Of a stretch of 64,000 nucleotides of DNA, positions 31,469 to 39,800 are shown piece by piece (the first letter of the stretch is position 1; each line of letters begins with the position of its first letter). The translations under genes were made by a program, and so were the position numbers. Below the pieces are notes generated by a model. It saw nothing but the letters and a program-made list of their open reading frames with translations. It was not told where the DNA came from and searched no databases. This DNA comes from Sulfuritalea sp. (lineage in GTDB: Bacteria > Pseudomonadota > Gammaproteobacteria > Burkholderiales > Rhodocyclaceae): the NCBI GenBank assembly GCA_016710465.1, contig JADJVS010000014.1, positions 1,178,001 through 1,242,000 of the forward strand. Reading direction: 5' to 3'.

Positions 31469-32017
31469 GTTCGGCCCCGGTTGTCACCGACTCGACCCGT
31501 CTGCGCAGCTCAGGAGAAAAGTATCGAAGCTTGCTTGTGTCTGCCATCAGGCGGCGCCAGTCCTTGCCGGTCACCACGCCACGACACCCGACGGTGCCAC
31601 AATGGCATTTCATCCTGAACTTCGGATTGCTCTCCGCGTAGGCGTAATCCCAGCAAAGCTCTTCGCCGCGCCTTATCGTACGCATGGCAACGAAATCATC
31701 TGTGGCGTTGAAACCGACATTGGGCTGGCAGCTATGATTCATCTGCCATGCGACCGAGATGTAGTTGAGATCAGGTGGCGCGAGCAGGCCCTCGGTGGTG
31801 CCGGGACAGTAGCCCATGAGCTTGCGTTTCGTGATCGCATCAAGCGTCTCGAACTCCGCCCATTCCAGCAGGCGCACATCGGCGAAATGTGTGGCGGGAA
31901 CTACGACTGCATCCTTGGGAAAGCGTTGCGTTGCGAAAACACCGATTTCTCCCGGCAGGATGATCGATGGCCGGATCTCGATGTGAACTGCCGGGTAGGA
32001 ATGGCGGGGGGGGTCAT
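31464..32017 (-). pseudogene. SET-domain protein lysine methyltransferase, out of frame at a C8 tract
   Basis: The body reads HIEIRPSIILPGEIGVFATQ, then NHSCQPNVGF (the SET NHxCxPN motif), GEELCWDYAY (the catalytic tyrosine motif) and a CHCGTVGCRG post-SET cluster. That makes it a complete SET domain of about 180 residues that would use S-adenosylmethionine. The natural start is the ATG at 32017, which overlaps the DUF2156 stop (ATGA). Codons 2-4 are a C8 run (32006-32013); with 9 or 6 Cs the frame joins the domain, with 8 it does not. Otherwise translation could start only internally, at a GTG (31877) that removes the first third. Confidence 0.75.
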
Positions 32018-32949
32018 GCGGTGGTCATTCGCCGAAAAGTCGGCGTTGGCGGGACGGCGCTTCCTTGGCTAACCGTGAATTTTTTAATGAAGTGGCAAGG
32101 CCGGTATTTCTGCTTTGACTGCCGCAATCTAGGCAAACCCAGGTCCGACCCCCAGTTGTAGTGCGTGACGCTGCGGTCCAGCAGTAGCCTGGCTTCTTCC
32201 CAGTACAAGAGGCTGCAAGCGCCGCCATGAAACGCGTTGTCGGCCTTTGAGAAATGGACGATGGCCGTCCCGCAAGGCAGCAGTTCGAAGGTGGAAAAGC
32301 CGATCAAGCGGGCGCCGACATAGAGCCCGATGGTCTCGACGCGGGGATCGGCTGATCGCAGGAAACGTTCAAAGGCAAGGTACTCGTGACTGGCCTGCGG
32401 TGAGGCGTAGCCCTTGAGTGCTGCCCACAAGGCGAACAATCCGCGGAATTCGTCGACGTCGATGTCAGGCAACAGCGCATAGCGTACCGTGTACTCTGGA
32501 TGACGGGCCGCAAACTGGCGGATGCGGCGGCGGACACTGTGCTGGGGCCATTCATGCATGCCGGCAATGTGGTCGACGGCGAACATGTAGTCAGTCGCGG
32601 CGTCATCCGGCGTCAGGGCGAAGCCGGCCTTCTCAAGTTCCAGCGCCGCGTTCTCGGGAACGAGGCGCAGTTGGGCGGAACGGTATTGCGCCTCGGCCAG
32701 TTCGAGCAACTGCAAAGCCGAATTCACTGGGTAATGAGAGCCAATGAAGCTGAAGAAGGGACCGTCGCCGACGTCGTACTCGGTGAATTGGACCGCCAGA
32801 TTGCCGTGCAGGGACGAGACCCGTGCGTCCCAGGCGTACAGGTTGGTGAAATTAAGATCCGAGTTGGGCGGGAAGGTATGGACCACCGACTCGACAGCTT
32901 CGCGATCAGTGGATTCCAGCGACTTGAATTCGGGGAAAGTGGGGATCAC
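32014..32949 (-). CDS. DUF2156 (LPG-synthase C-terminal-like) acyltransferase-fold protein
   Basis: The 311-residue cytoplasmic-type protein begins FPEFKSLESTDREAVESVVH and has FPPNSDLNFTNLYAWD, the hallmark opening of DUF2156, followed by two GNAT-like halves ending YNWGSDLGLPRLRQSKQKYRP. The family includes the aminoacyl-phosphatidylglycerol synthase domain, but no membrane part is present here, so the acceptor is unknown. GTG 32949 is the only reasonable start. First gene of the coupled reverse set with the SET, EamA and barrel genes. Its last codons contain repeat copy 9 (AVPPTPTF). Confidence 0.8.
   Translation of the reverse strand: MIPTFPEFKSLESTDREAVESVVHTFPPNSDLNFTNLYAWDARVSSLHGNLAVQFTEYDVGDGPFFSFIGSHYPVNSALQLLELAEAQYRSAQLRLVPENAALELEKAGFALTPDDAATDYMFAVDHIAGMHEWPQHSVRRRIRQFAARHPEYTVRYALLPDIDVDEFRGLFALWAALKGYASPQASHEYLAFERFLRSADPRVETIGLYVGARLIGFSTFELLPCGTAIVHFSKADNAFHGGACSLLYWEEARLLLDRSVTHYNWGSDLGLPRLRQSKQKYRPCHFIKKFTVSQGSAVPPTPTFRRMTTA
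32038..32059 (+). repeat. Dispersed 22-bp repeat, copy 9 (end of DUF2156 gene)
   Basis: Antisense to the gene, 19 of 22 positions, read as AVPPTPTF just before the stop, 21 nt upstream of the SET gene start. Confidence 0.65.
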
Positions 32950-32971
32950 GCGCTGGACGGAGTGAGAAAGT

Positions 32972-33023
32972 TCGAGTGAAACTCGACTATTAATTTGATA
33001 AGCATTATTACACGAGTGGTAAT
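32972..33023. promoter_or_regulatory. AT-rich divergent control region with two palindromes
   Basis: TCGAGT-GAA-ACTCGA (32972-32986) and the 17-bp imperfect palindrome ATTACACGAGTGGTAAT (33007-33023) lie between the divergent DUF2156 operon and the HTH gene. A TTGATA (32995-33000) sits 17 nt before GGTAAT (33018-33023), a plausible promoter for the HTH gene overlapping the second palindrome. These look like operators for the neighbouring regulator; that link is inferred. Confidence 0.45.
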
Positions 33024-33048
33024 TACGCTGTGAACGTGAGTATTTGGC

Positions 33049-33465
33049 ATGAACAAAGCCAAAGTCGAGTTCTCGCAGCGCCTGCTCGCCGCGCTGGAGC
33101 GCGCGGGCGTGCCTGCCAGGCCCACGGTGATCGAGCGCGAATTCAACCAGCGCTACTGGGGCAAGCCGATTACCCTTCACGCGGCGCGCCTGTGGCTGCG
33201 CGGCGAGACAATGCCTACCCATGATCGTCTGCTCTGCCTTGCCCAATGGCTGGGTATCGAACCGGCGATACTGCGCTATGGCGAGGAGGTGCCGAAAGCC
33301 GTGCGTGAGCGCCGCAAGCGCTGGGACGAGGGCATCGGCTACCAGGAGAGGGAAATCTTCGAGCTGTTCCTGAAACTGCCTGTGCCACAGCGCAAGGTGG
33401 CACGTGAGGTGATCATGGCGCTGGCCAAGGGCGAGGGCTTGCTGCCATTGCGGGGAACTTCCTGA
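33049..33465 (+). CDS. XRE-like helix-turn-helix regulator
   Basis: The 138-residue protein has an N-terminal DNA-binding region in which helices (FSQRLLAALERAGV) and the segment ITLHAARLWLRGETMPTHDRLLCLAQWLGI match the cro/C1-type fold, then a helical C-terminal half rich in charged residues (EVPKAVRERRKRWDE). It probably controls itself or the divergent DUF2156 set through the palindromes upstream, since its promoter lies on one of them. A role in the adjacent toxin-antitoxin genes is possible but those have their own operators. Confidence 0.75.
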   Translation: MNKAKVEFSQRLLAALERAGVPARPTVIEREFNQRYWGKPITLHAARLWLRGETMPTHDRLLCLAQWLGIEPAILRYGEEVPKAVRERRKRWDEGIGYQEREIFELFLKLPVPQRKVAREVIMALAKGEGLLPLRGTS

Positions 33466-33472
33466 TTAGAGC

Positions 33473-33500
33473 TTGATCGAATCGAACGATTCGGTTAAAT
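33473..33500 (+). promoter_or_regulatory. Phd-PIN promoter with operator palindrome
   Basis: TTGATC (33473-33478) and TTAAAT (33495-33500) are 16 nt apart. The spacer contains the perfect palindrome CGAATCG-AA-CGATTCG (33478-33493), the expected arrangement for repression by an antitoxin. Confidence 0.6.
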
Positions 33501-33530
33501 TGACCGCGGATGTTTGGGGGTAGTTTCCAC

Positions 33531-33782
33531 ATGCAAACCTTTACTGCCAATCAGGCCAAGACCCATTTCGGCGAGTTTCTCGATCTTGCGCAACGCGAGC
33601 CGGTACGCGTGATGCGTCACGAGCGAGTGGTCGGGGTCATGGTCAGCGCCCAGGATTACGAGGCGATGCGCGGGTTCTACGCCAACCGCCTGCAGCGCAC
33701 GCTCGACGAATCGGCCACCGTTGCAGCGGACGCTGGCCTGACGCCAGCCGCACTGGAGGCGCTGCTGGCTGATGAGTCCTGA
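33531..33782 (+). CDS. Phd/YefM-type antitoxin
   Basis: The 83-residue protein begins MQTFTANQAKTHFGEFLDLA, the typical Phd/YefM DNA-binding N-terminus, followed by EPVRVMRHERVVGVMVSAQDYEAM; the C-terminal third would bind the toxin. ATG 33531 is preferred to ATG 33510 because it gives the family start and a G5 run lies upstream. It overlaps the PIN toxin gene by 11 nt, which implies coupled synthesis. Expected to bind the palindrome at 33478-33493. Confidence 0.85.
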   Translation: MQTFTANQAKTHFGEFLDLAQREPVRVMRHERVVGVMVSAQDYEAMRGFYANRLQRTLDESATVAADAGLTPAALEALLADES

Positions 33783-34230
33783 TGCGGCGCGGCGACAGCG
33801 CGTCGTTCTCGACAGCAACGTCTGGATCAGTGCTGCGCTAAACCGCGAAGGCACACCGGCCTTGGTCGTGCGACGTGTTTTGGAGCGGGGTATCCCTGTG
33901 TTTTCGGCGGCCACCTTCACCGAACTTGAAACCCGCCTGTGGCGGCCGAAGTTCGACCGCTACCTGAGCATGGAACTGCGTCAGCGCATCCTGCACGATG
34001 CGAGTGCGGCTGCCCTGTGGGTCGAAATTCCGCGCGAGTTAGCCGCGCGAACCTGGAGTCGCGATCCCGACGATGACCATTTCTTGCGCGCCTCGCTGGC
34101 GGCGGAAGCGTCGTGGCTGGTCAGTGGCGACGATGATCTTCTGAGCATCGACTTGTCGTTTCAGGAGGGCAATCCGCTGCGCATCGTTTCACCGGCGCAG
34201 GCAATCGCGGAGCCGGGTTTTTGCGCGTAA
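33772..34230 (+). CDS. PIN-domain toxin (COG1569 type)
   Basis: The 152-residue putative ribonuclease keeps the PIN acidic residues in VVLDSNVWISAAL, FTELETRL and SRDPDDDHFLRASLAAEA. The family pairs with Phd/YefM-like antitoxins, as here. The target RNA is unknown. Module 1 of the toxin-antitoxin island. Confidence 0.85.
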   Translation: MSPDAARRQRVVLDSNVWISAALNREGTPALVVRRVLERGIPVFSAATFTELETRLWRPKFDRYLSMELRQRILHDASAAALWVEIPRELAARTWSRDPDDDHFLRASLAAEASWLVSGDDDLLSIDLSFQEGNPLRIVSPAQAIAEPGFCA

Positions 34231-34286
34231 GGCGAATGGAAATTCGACCCGGAGAGGCTGAAGGACCCTGCCTGCCGGAGTGTGGA

Positions 34287-34324
34287 TTGAATCGCTCCGC
34301 AAATGTATCTACAATGTAGACACA
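34287..34324 (+). promoter_or_regulatory. mazEF promoter with operator over the -10 box
   Basis: TTGAAT (34287-34292), a 17-nt spacer and TACAAT (34310-34315). The -10 box is the centre of the perfect palindrome TCTACA-A-TGTAGA (34308-34320), flanked by TGT and ACA at 34304 and 34322, giving a 21-bp operator-like site. Confidence 0.7.
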
Positions 34325-34346
34325 TCAGGTCGTCACGGAAATCGCC

Positions 34347-34589
34347 ATGGAAACCACCATCCGCAAATGGGGCAACAGTCCCGCCGTCCGCCTGCCTGCG
34401 GCTGTCCTGCGCGAGGCGGCACTGGGCGTCGAGCAGCGCGTCAACATTTCGGTGTCACAGGGCCGGATCGTGATTGAGCCCTCGGACCGGGTGAGCTATG
34501 AGCTCGATGCGCTGGTAGATGGCATCACCTCCGGCAACCGGCACGAGGAAGCCGATTTCGGCGGGCCGGTCGGCAGGGAGGCCTGGTAA
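34347..34589 (+). CDS. mazE: MazE/PemI-type AbrB-fold antitoxin
   Basis: The 80-residue protein starts METTIRKWGNSPAVRLPAAVL, the swapped-hairpin DNA-binding fold of MazE, with a disordered acidic tail (SGNRHEEADFGGPVGREAW) that would wrap the toxin. Its stop overlaps the toxin ATG (TAATG). Confidence 0.9.
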   Translation: METTIRKWGNSPAVRLPAAVLREAALGVEQRVNISVSQGRIVIEPSDRVSYELDALVDGITSGNRHEEADFGGPVGREAW

Positions 34590-34924
34590 TGGCCTATGTG
34601 CCGGATGCTGGCCATGTGGTCTGGCTGGAGTTCGATCCGCAGGCCGGTCACGAGCAGGCCGGGCGCCGTCCCGCGCTGGTGGTGAGCCCGGCGCACTACA
34701 ACGGCAAGGCTGGGTTGATGGTTTGTTGCCCGATGACGACGAAGATCAAGGGACATCCTTTCGAGGTTCTCGCGGACGCCGGCGGAACTCCGGGCGCGAT
34801 TCTTTCCGACCAGGTGAAGTCGCTGGACTGGAAGGTACGGCGGGCGAAAAAGAAGTCCGAGGTGTCGGCCGAGGTCATGCTGCACGTGCGGGCCAAGCTC
34901 AAGGCCTTGTTGCAGATCGCCTGA
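34589..34924 (+). CDS. mazF: MazF/PemK-type endoribonuclease toxin
   Basis: The 111-residue protein has the PemK barrel signature: GHVVWLEFDPQAGHEQAGRRPALVVSP, then VCCPMTTKIKGHPFEV and LSDQVKSLDW with the conserved catalytic arginine and threonine. These toxins cut mRNA at short specific sequences. Module 2 of the island; one-base overlap with the antitoxin gene. Confidence 0.92.
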   Translation: MAYVPDAGHVVWLEFDPQAGHEQAGRRPALVVSPAHYNGKAGLMVCCPMTTKIKGHPFEVLADAGGTPGAILSDQVKSLDWKVRRAKKKSEVSAEVMLHVRAKLKALLQIA

Positions 34925-34980
34925 TTCGCCGCCCAGTAAGTCCGATTCGGAGGCGGCGGGCAATGTGTGGCAATCTGACG

Positions 34981-35001
34981 TACAATGTTTTGATTGCGCA
35001 A
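34981..35001 (+). promoter_or_regulatory. Promoter/operator candidate of the DUF1778-GNAT module
   Basis: A TACAAT -10 box (34981-34986) followed by the palindrome TTGCGCAA (34994-35001), 16 nt before the antitoxin ATG. No clear -35 box is visible. Confidence 0.4.
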
Positions 35002-35017
35002 ATTTGAGATTTTCGCC

Positions 35018-35287
35018 ATGTCCGCCGCCACCCATGCCCCTGAATCCGCCCGCATCAACCTGCGCACCAGCCCCGAAGCCAAGGCGCTGATCGAACGCGC
35101 CGCCGCGTTGATGGGCACTACCGTGTCCGGCTTCATGTTGCAGAACGCCTACGAGGCGGCGCAGCGGCTGCTTGCGCAGCATGAGACGATCACCCTTTCC
35201 GACCGGGATCGGGACGTTTTCCTCGCCGCACTGGAGAATCCGCCCGAGCCGACCGAGGCGCTGCGTCGATTGATGGCGCCGCGCTGA
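35018..35287 (+). CDS. DUF1778 (TacA/AtaR-type) antitoxin
   Basis: The 89-residue protein has the ribbon-helix-helix opening ARINLRTSPEAKALIERAAALMGTTVSGFML, the DUF1778 signature, and a C-terminal tail ending in TLSDRDRDVFLAALENPPEP that in TacA-like proteins neutralises the toxin. ATG 35018 is chosen over upstream in-frame codons because the DUF1778 N-terminus follows it. It abuts the toxin gene with no gap. Confidence 0.88.
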   Translation: MSAATHAPESARINLRTSPEAKALIERAAALMGTTVSGFMLQNAYEAAQRLLAQHETITLSDRDRDVFLAALENPPEPTEALRRLMAPR

Positions 35288-35791
35288 ATGCCGGCCCGGA
35301 TCGAACTGCTGACTGCCAGGCATCGGCGCGACGACTTCGATTGCGGCGAGCCGCCACTCAACGAGTTCCTGAGGCGCTATGCGCGCCAGCAGGCTGAACG
35401 CGACTTCAGCCGAACCTACGTGGCGGTTGCCGGCGACGGCGCGCAAATTCTGGGCTTCCATGCCATCAGCACCGGCGCCATCGACTTCCGCAATTGGCCG
35501 CCGGGATTGCGTCTGCCGCGTTATCCCATACCCGTCGCCCGTATCGGCCGCTTGGCTGTTGCCGTGAGTGCGCAAGGGTCAGGAATCGGAGCCGCCCTGC
35601 TGGATCATGCCTTGCGACTTTCCGCCACCATGGCCGAACGCATCGGCCTGCATGCCGTGGTCGTCGATGCCAAGCATCCAAAGGCGGCGACGTTCTACGC
35701 CCGCTATGGCTTCCAGCCGTTTTCCGATGACGGCTTGACCATGTTTCTGATGATGTCGGTGATTCGCCGCTTGGTCAGCGAAGCGCCGTAA
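35288..35791 (+). CDS. GNAT acetyltransferase toxin (TacT/AtaT-like)
   Basis: The 167-residue GNAT protein begins with FDCGEPPLNEFLRRYARQQAERD, the N-terminal block of tRNA-acetylating toxins, and has the acetyl-CoA loop VSAQGSGIGAALLDHAL and the C-terminal YARYGFQPF. Such toxins acetylate the amino group of aminoacyl-tRNA and stop translation. Module 3 of the island. Confidence 0.88.
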   Translation: MPARIELLTARHRRDDFDCGEPPLNEFLRRYARQQAERDFSRTYVAVAGDGAQILGFHAISTGAIDFRNWPPGLRLPRYPIPVARIGRLAVAVSAQGSGIGAALLDHALRLSATMAERIGLHAVVVDAKHPKAATFYARYGFQPFSDDGLTMFLMMSVIRRLVSEAP

Positions 35792-35893
35792 CGGAAGCCG
35801 AAAGGGCGCCATTCATTGACCGACCCATTTCGACGTGCGAACAAATATCTTGCGTCACTACCGCGATAGATTGACTGGAATAGAGATCAAGTC

Positions 35894-36547
35894 ATGATGT
35901 CCCGCTACACCGCCACCGGCATTGAGGCCGAGTTCGAGCCCGGCTCGCGCGGCCGCGTGCTGCGCAATCGTTGCGGCATTTCCGGTGTTCGCGCCATGCA
36001 GTTCGCCGAGTCACGTGCGCTGGAGGCAGTCGAGGAAGTTCTGCTGACCCGCTTTGCCGCCGGGCATCGATTCACGGCGGACGACGTACGCCGGATACAT
36101 CGGCTCTGGCTTGGCGACATCTATCAATGGGCGGGCGAGTACCGCAACCTCAATATCGCCAAGGGCGGCTTCATGTTCGCGGCAGCTCAACAGGTGCCGC
36201 GGATGATGAACGAGTTCGAGGTGCGCTTCCTGCGTTCGCTGACTCCCTGCGCAGGCATGGGTGAAGCGGAGCTGGTGGCGACCCTGGCGCGAACCCATGC
36301 CGAATTGGTGATTATCCATCCATTTTGTGAGGGCAACGGGCGCTGTGCGCGATTACTGGCGTGGCTGATGGCCTTGCAGGCGGGTTTGCCGCCGCTGGAT
36401 TTTTCGCCTTTTCAGGGGCGCGGCAAGCATCACTACATTGCCGCGATACACGCTGCCTTTTCGGCGAACTATGAACCGATGGAAACGATGTTCAGCCGCG
36501 TTGTGCGGCGGACTTTGCGCGCTTATGCGCCGGAGCCGGTTCGTTGA
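35894..36547 (+). CDS. Fic-domain protein (AMP-transferase type)
   Basis: The 217-residue protein carries the complete Fic motif HPFCEGNGRCAR near residues 142-153 with the catalytic histidine, and the upstream flap GEYRNLNIAKGGFMFAAAQQVPRMM. It would transfer AMP to a target hydroxyl. I find no (S/T)xxxE(G/N) inhibitory motif within it, so it would need a separate antitoxin (class I). A small ORF with exactly that motif lies convergent to its 3' end. ATG 35897 is an alternative start. Confidence 0.88.
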   Translation: MMSRYTATGIEAEFEPGSRGRVLRNRCGISGVRAMQFAESRALEAVEEVLLTRFAAGHRFTADDVRRIHRLWLGDIYQWAGEYRNLNIAKGGFMFAAAQQVPRMMNEFEVRFLRSLTPCAGMGEAELVATLARTHAELVIIHPFCEGNGRCARLLAWLMALQAGLPPLDFSPFQGRGKHHYIAAIHAAFSANYEPMETMFSRVVRRTLRAYAPEPVR

Positions 36548-36680
36548 GCGATTTGGCGTCGGCAAAGGGCTTGCGGATGCCTTCCACGGCGGACGAACTG
36601 GCGGCGGAAACGCGCAACGCAACGCGGCGTTTCGCCGGGTCGCGCAGGTATGGGTTTTGCTGGAGTAGTGTCGCTGCCAT
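36492..36680 (-). CDS. Small protein with Fic-inhibitory motif, candidate antitoxin
   Basis: A 62-residue ORF, MAATLLQQNPYLRDPAKRRV onward, whose centre reads SSSAVEGI. SSAVEG fits the (S/T)xxxE(G/N) helix that blocks ATP binding in Fic proteins. It is on the opposite strand and overlaps the last 56 nt of the Fic gene. The sequence looks protein-like (a conserved-style NPYLRDP block, helical centre, basic tail). No strong Shine-Dalgarno sequence is visible. It could instead be a stray reading frame, but the motif and location together argue against that. Confidence 0.55.
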   Translation of the reverse strand: MAATLLQQNPYLRDPAKRRVALRVSAASSSAVEGIRKPFADAKSLNEPAPAHKRAKSAAQRG

Positions 36681-36745
36681 GGTGTCTAGTGTTTTCGTCG
36701 CCGAAATGGAAAGCACAGGAATTGTCCCATGAATCAAGCCCCAAG

Positions 36746-36767
36746 AGTCGGCGCTTGCCAGCCCGCG
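36746..36767 (+). repeat. Dispersed 22-bp repeat, copy 10 (upstream of hrpA)
   Basis: The most divergent copy, 17 of 22 positions, in the non-coding stretch before hrpA. It is followed at about 36776 by GGGGATACCGTCCC, resembling the stem-loop unit found at 60551-60661. Confidence 0.5.
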
Positions 36768-36844
36768 TCCCACCCGGGGATACCGTCCCTATGGGACATA
36801 AAGCGGAATCGCCGGCAGGCAGAGTCCGGTACGGCGGCTCACAA

Positions 36845-39800
36845 ATGAAATTCGACCCCGAGGCACGACGGGCGGCGCGGCCGGTCATCGCCTACGATGA
36901 GGCGCTACCGGTCAATCAGCGCCGTGCCGAGATCGCCGAGGCCATACTCAAGCACCAGGTGGTGGTGATCTGCGGCGAGACCGGCTCGGGCAAGACCACG
37001 CAACTGCCAAAGATCTGCCTTGAACTCGGCCGCGGCGTCAATGGCCTGATCGGCCACACCCAGCCGCGGCGCATCGCCGCGCGCGCCACGGCGACGCGGA
37101 TTTCGCAGGAGCTGAAGTCCGAGCTCGGGCGCCACGTCGGCTTCAAGATCCGCTTCACCGACAAGGTCACGCCGTCCTCGTACATCAAGCTGATGACCGA
37201 CGGCATCCTGCTGGCGGAAACCCAGACCGATCCGCTTTTGCGTCAATACGACACGATACTCATCGACGAGGCTCACGAACGTAGCCTCAACATCGACTTT
37301 CTGCTCGGCTACCTCAAGCAGCTCTTGCCAAAGCGGCGTGACCTGAAAGTCATCGTCACGTCGGCAACGCTGGATGCTGAGCGCTTCTCGAAGCACTTCG
37401 AGGGCGCACCCGTGATCGAGGTTTCGGGCCGGCTCTACCCGATCGAGACGCGCTTCCGGCCCTGGCAGGAGAAGAAAGACGGTGACCTGAACGATGCCAT
37501 TGTTGACGCCGTCGACGAGGCCCATCGTACCGGGCCGGGTGACGTGCTGGTCTTCCTCCCCGGCGAGCGCGAGATACGCGAGGCCGCCGAGGCGTTGAGG
37601 AAACACCACCCTCCCGGACTCGAAGTGCTACCACTGTTCGCGCGCCAGACCGCCGTCGAGCAGGGCCGCGTGTTCGCCCCGCATCAGGGCCGGCGCGTGG
37701 TGCTGGCGACCAACGTCGCCGAAACCTCGCTGACCGTGCCCGGCATCCGCTACGTGATCGACTCCGGTTTGGCGCGGGTCAAGCGCTATTCCCACCGCAA
37801 CAAAGTCGAGCAACTGCAGGTGGAGCCGATTTCCCGCGCGGCGGCGAGCCAGCGTGCCGGTCGCTGCGGCCGCGTTTCGGCCGGCGTCTGCTTCAAGCTT
37901 TATGACGAAGAAGACTTCAACAAGCGCCCGCCCTATACCGAGCCGGAGATACTGCGTTCCAGCCTGGCCGGCGTGATCCTGCGCATGAAGTCGCTGCACC
38001 TGGGGGATGTCGAGGACTTCCCTTTCCTCGAAGCGCCGGCGCCGCGAATGATTGCCGATGGCTATCAGTTGCTGGCGGAGTTGGGCGCGCTGGATGAGGC
38101 CAGCAAGGAGCTGACGCCGGTCGGTCGCGAGCTGGCCAAGTTGCCATTGGATCCAAAGATCGGCCGCATGATCCTCGCCGCGCGCGAACACAACTGTTTG
38201 CGCGAGGTGCTGATCATGGCGTCTGCACTGGGCACCCAGGACCCGCGCGACCGGCCTGCCGAAGCCGCCGGTTCGGCCGACCAGGCCCATGCCAAGTGGA
38301 AAGACGAGAAATCCGAGTTTCTCTCCTACCTGAAGATCTGGCAGGCGGCGGACGAGGTGTGGAAGCACGAAACGTCAAACAAGCAGCGGCAGTGGTGCCG
38401 CCACAACTTCATCAACTGGCTGCGGCTGCGCGAGTGGCGCGACGTGCATGCGCAACTGATGACCCTGTGCCACGAGCACGGCTGGAAGGAGAACCAGCTT
38501 CCCGCCAGTTACGAGAGCATCCACAAGGCCTTGCTCACCGGCCTGCTTGGCCACGTCGGCTTGATTGCCGAGGAAGACAAGAACTACCTGGGCGCACGCG
38601 GCATCCGTTTCCACATCCATCCCGGTTCCAGCCTGGTGAAGAAAGCCGGGCGCTGGATCGTCGCCGCCGAACTGGTCGAAACCTCGCGCCTGTTCGCGCG
38701 TTGCATCGCGAGAATCGAACCCGAGTGGCTGGAGCAGGTCGGTGCCCATCTGATCCGCAGGCACGTCTATGAGCCGCACTGGGAAAAGGGGCCGGGCCAG
38801 GTGGTGGCCTGGGAGCGCGTCACCCTGCATGGCCTGATGATCCACGCCAAGCGGCGCGTGCACTATGGCCCGACCGACCCGAAACTGGCGCGCGAAATCC
38901 TGATCCGCGAGGCCCTGGTCGAAGGCCAGGTCGGCGAAGACTGGGTGCGCAAATGGCGCTTTTTCCAGCACAACGCGAGGTTGAAGAAGGAGATCGAGAA
39001 CCTCGAACACAAGTCGCGCCGCCCCGACGTGCTGGTCGATGACGAATTGATTCACGCCTTCTACGACAGCAGGATTCCGGAGGGCATCATCACCCTGGCG
39101 GCCTTCGACCACTGGCGGCGCGAAGCCGAGGCAGCGAACCCGAAACTGCTTTGCCTTGAGAAAGAGCAGTTGATGCGCCACGAGGCGGCCGGCATCACCA
39201 CCGATGCCTTCCCCCCGGTACTGACGAATCGCGGCCAGGGCTTCAAGCTGGGCTATCACCATGATCCGGGTGCGGCCGACGACGGCGTGACGCTGGCCCT
39301 GCCGCTGGCGGCGCTCAACCAGTTGCCGGCCAACCGTTGCGAATGGCTGGTGCCCGGCCTGCTCAAGGAAAAGGTCGTGGCGCTGCTGAAAACCGTGCAG
39401 CAGAAATACCGCCATCGCCTGCAGCCGCTCGACGAATTCGCCGACCGCTTTTGCGATGCCGACCATGACCTCGACGAACCGTTGGTGCGGGCCCTCACCC
39501 GTGCCGCCGAGGAGCACATGGCGCAGAAGCTGCCGCTCGATGCCTTCCGCAGCGGCGAACTGCGCCCGCACCTGTTCATGAACTTCCGCCTGGTCGACGA
39601 GCACGGCGGCACGCTGGCCATGAGCCGCAACCTGGCGGAGCTGCGCGCCCAGTTCCGCGATCGCGTCGAGCAGGCCTACGCCGCCGCCGAGATCAGGCAC
39701 GAGGTCGCGGCGGAGGGCGCCGGTGCCACCGAATGGAAGTTCGGCACCCTGCCCGAGTTGCTCGAAGTGAAAGTCGGCGCTGGTACCACGGCGGGATTCC

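Noticed and set aside
33478..36680. Prophage or integrative element carrying the toxin-antitoxin genes
   Set aside because: No integrase, transposase, tRNA gene or flanking direct repeat was found at the borders.
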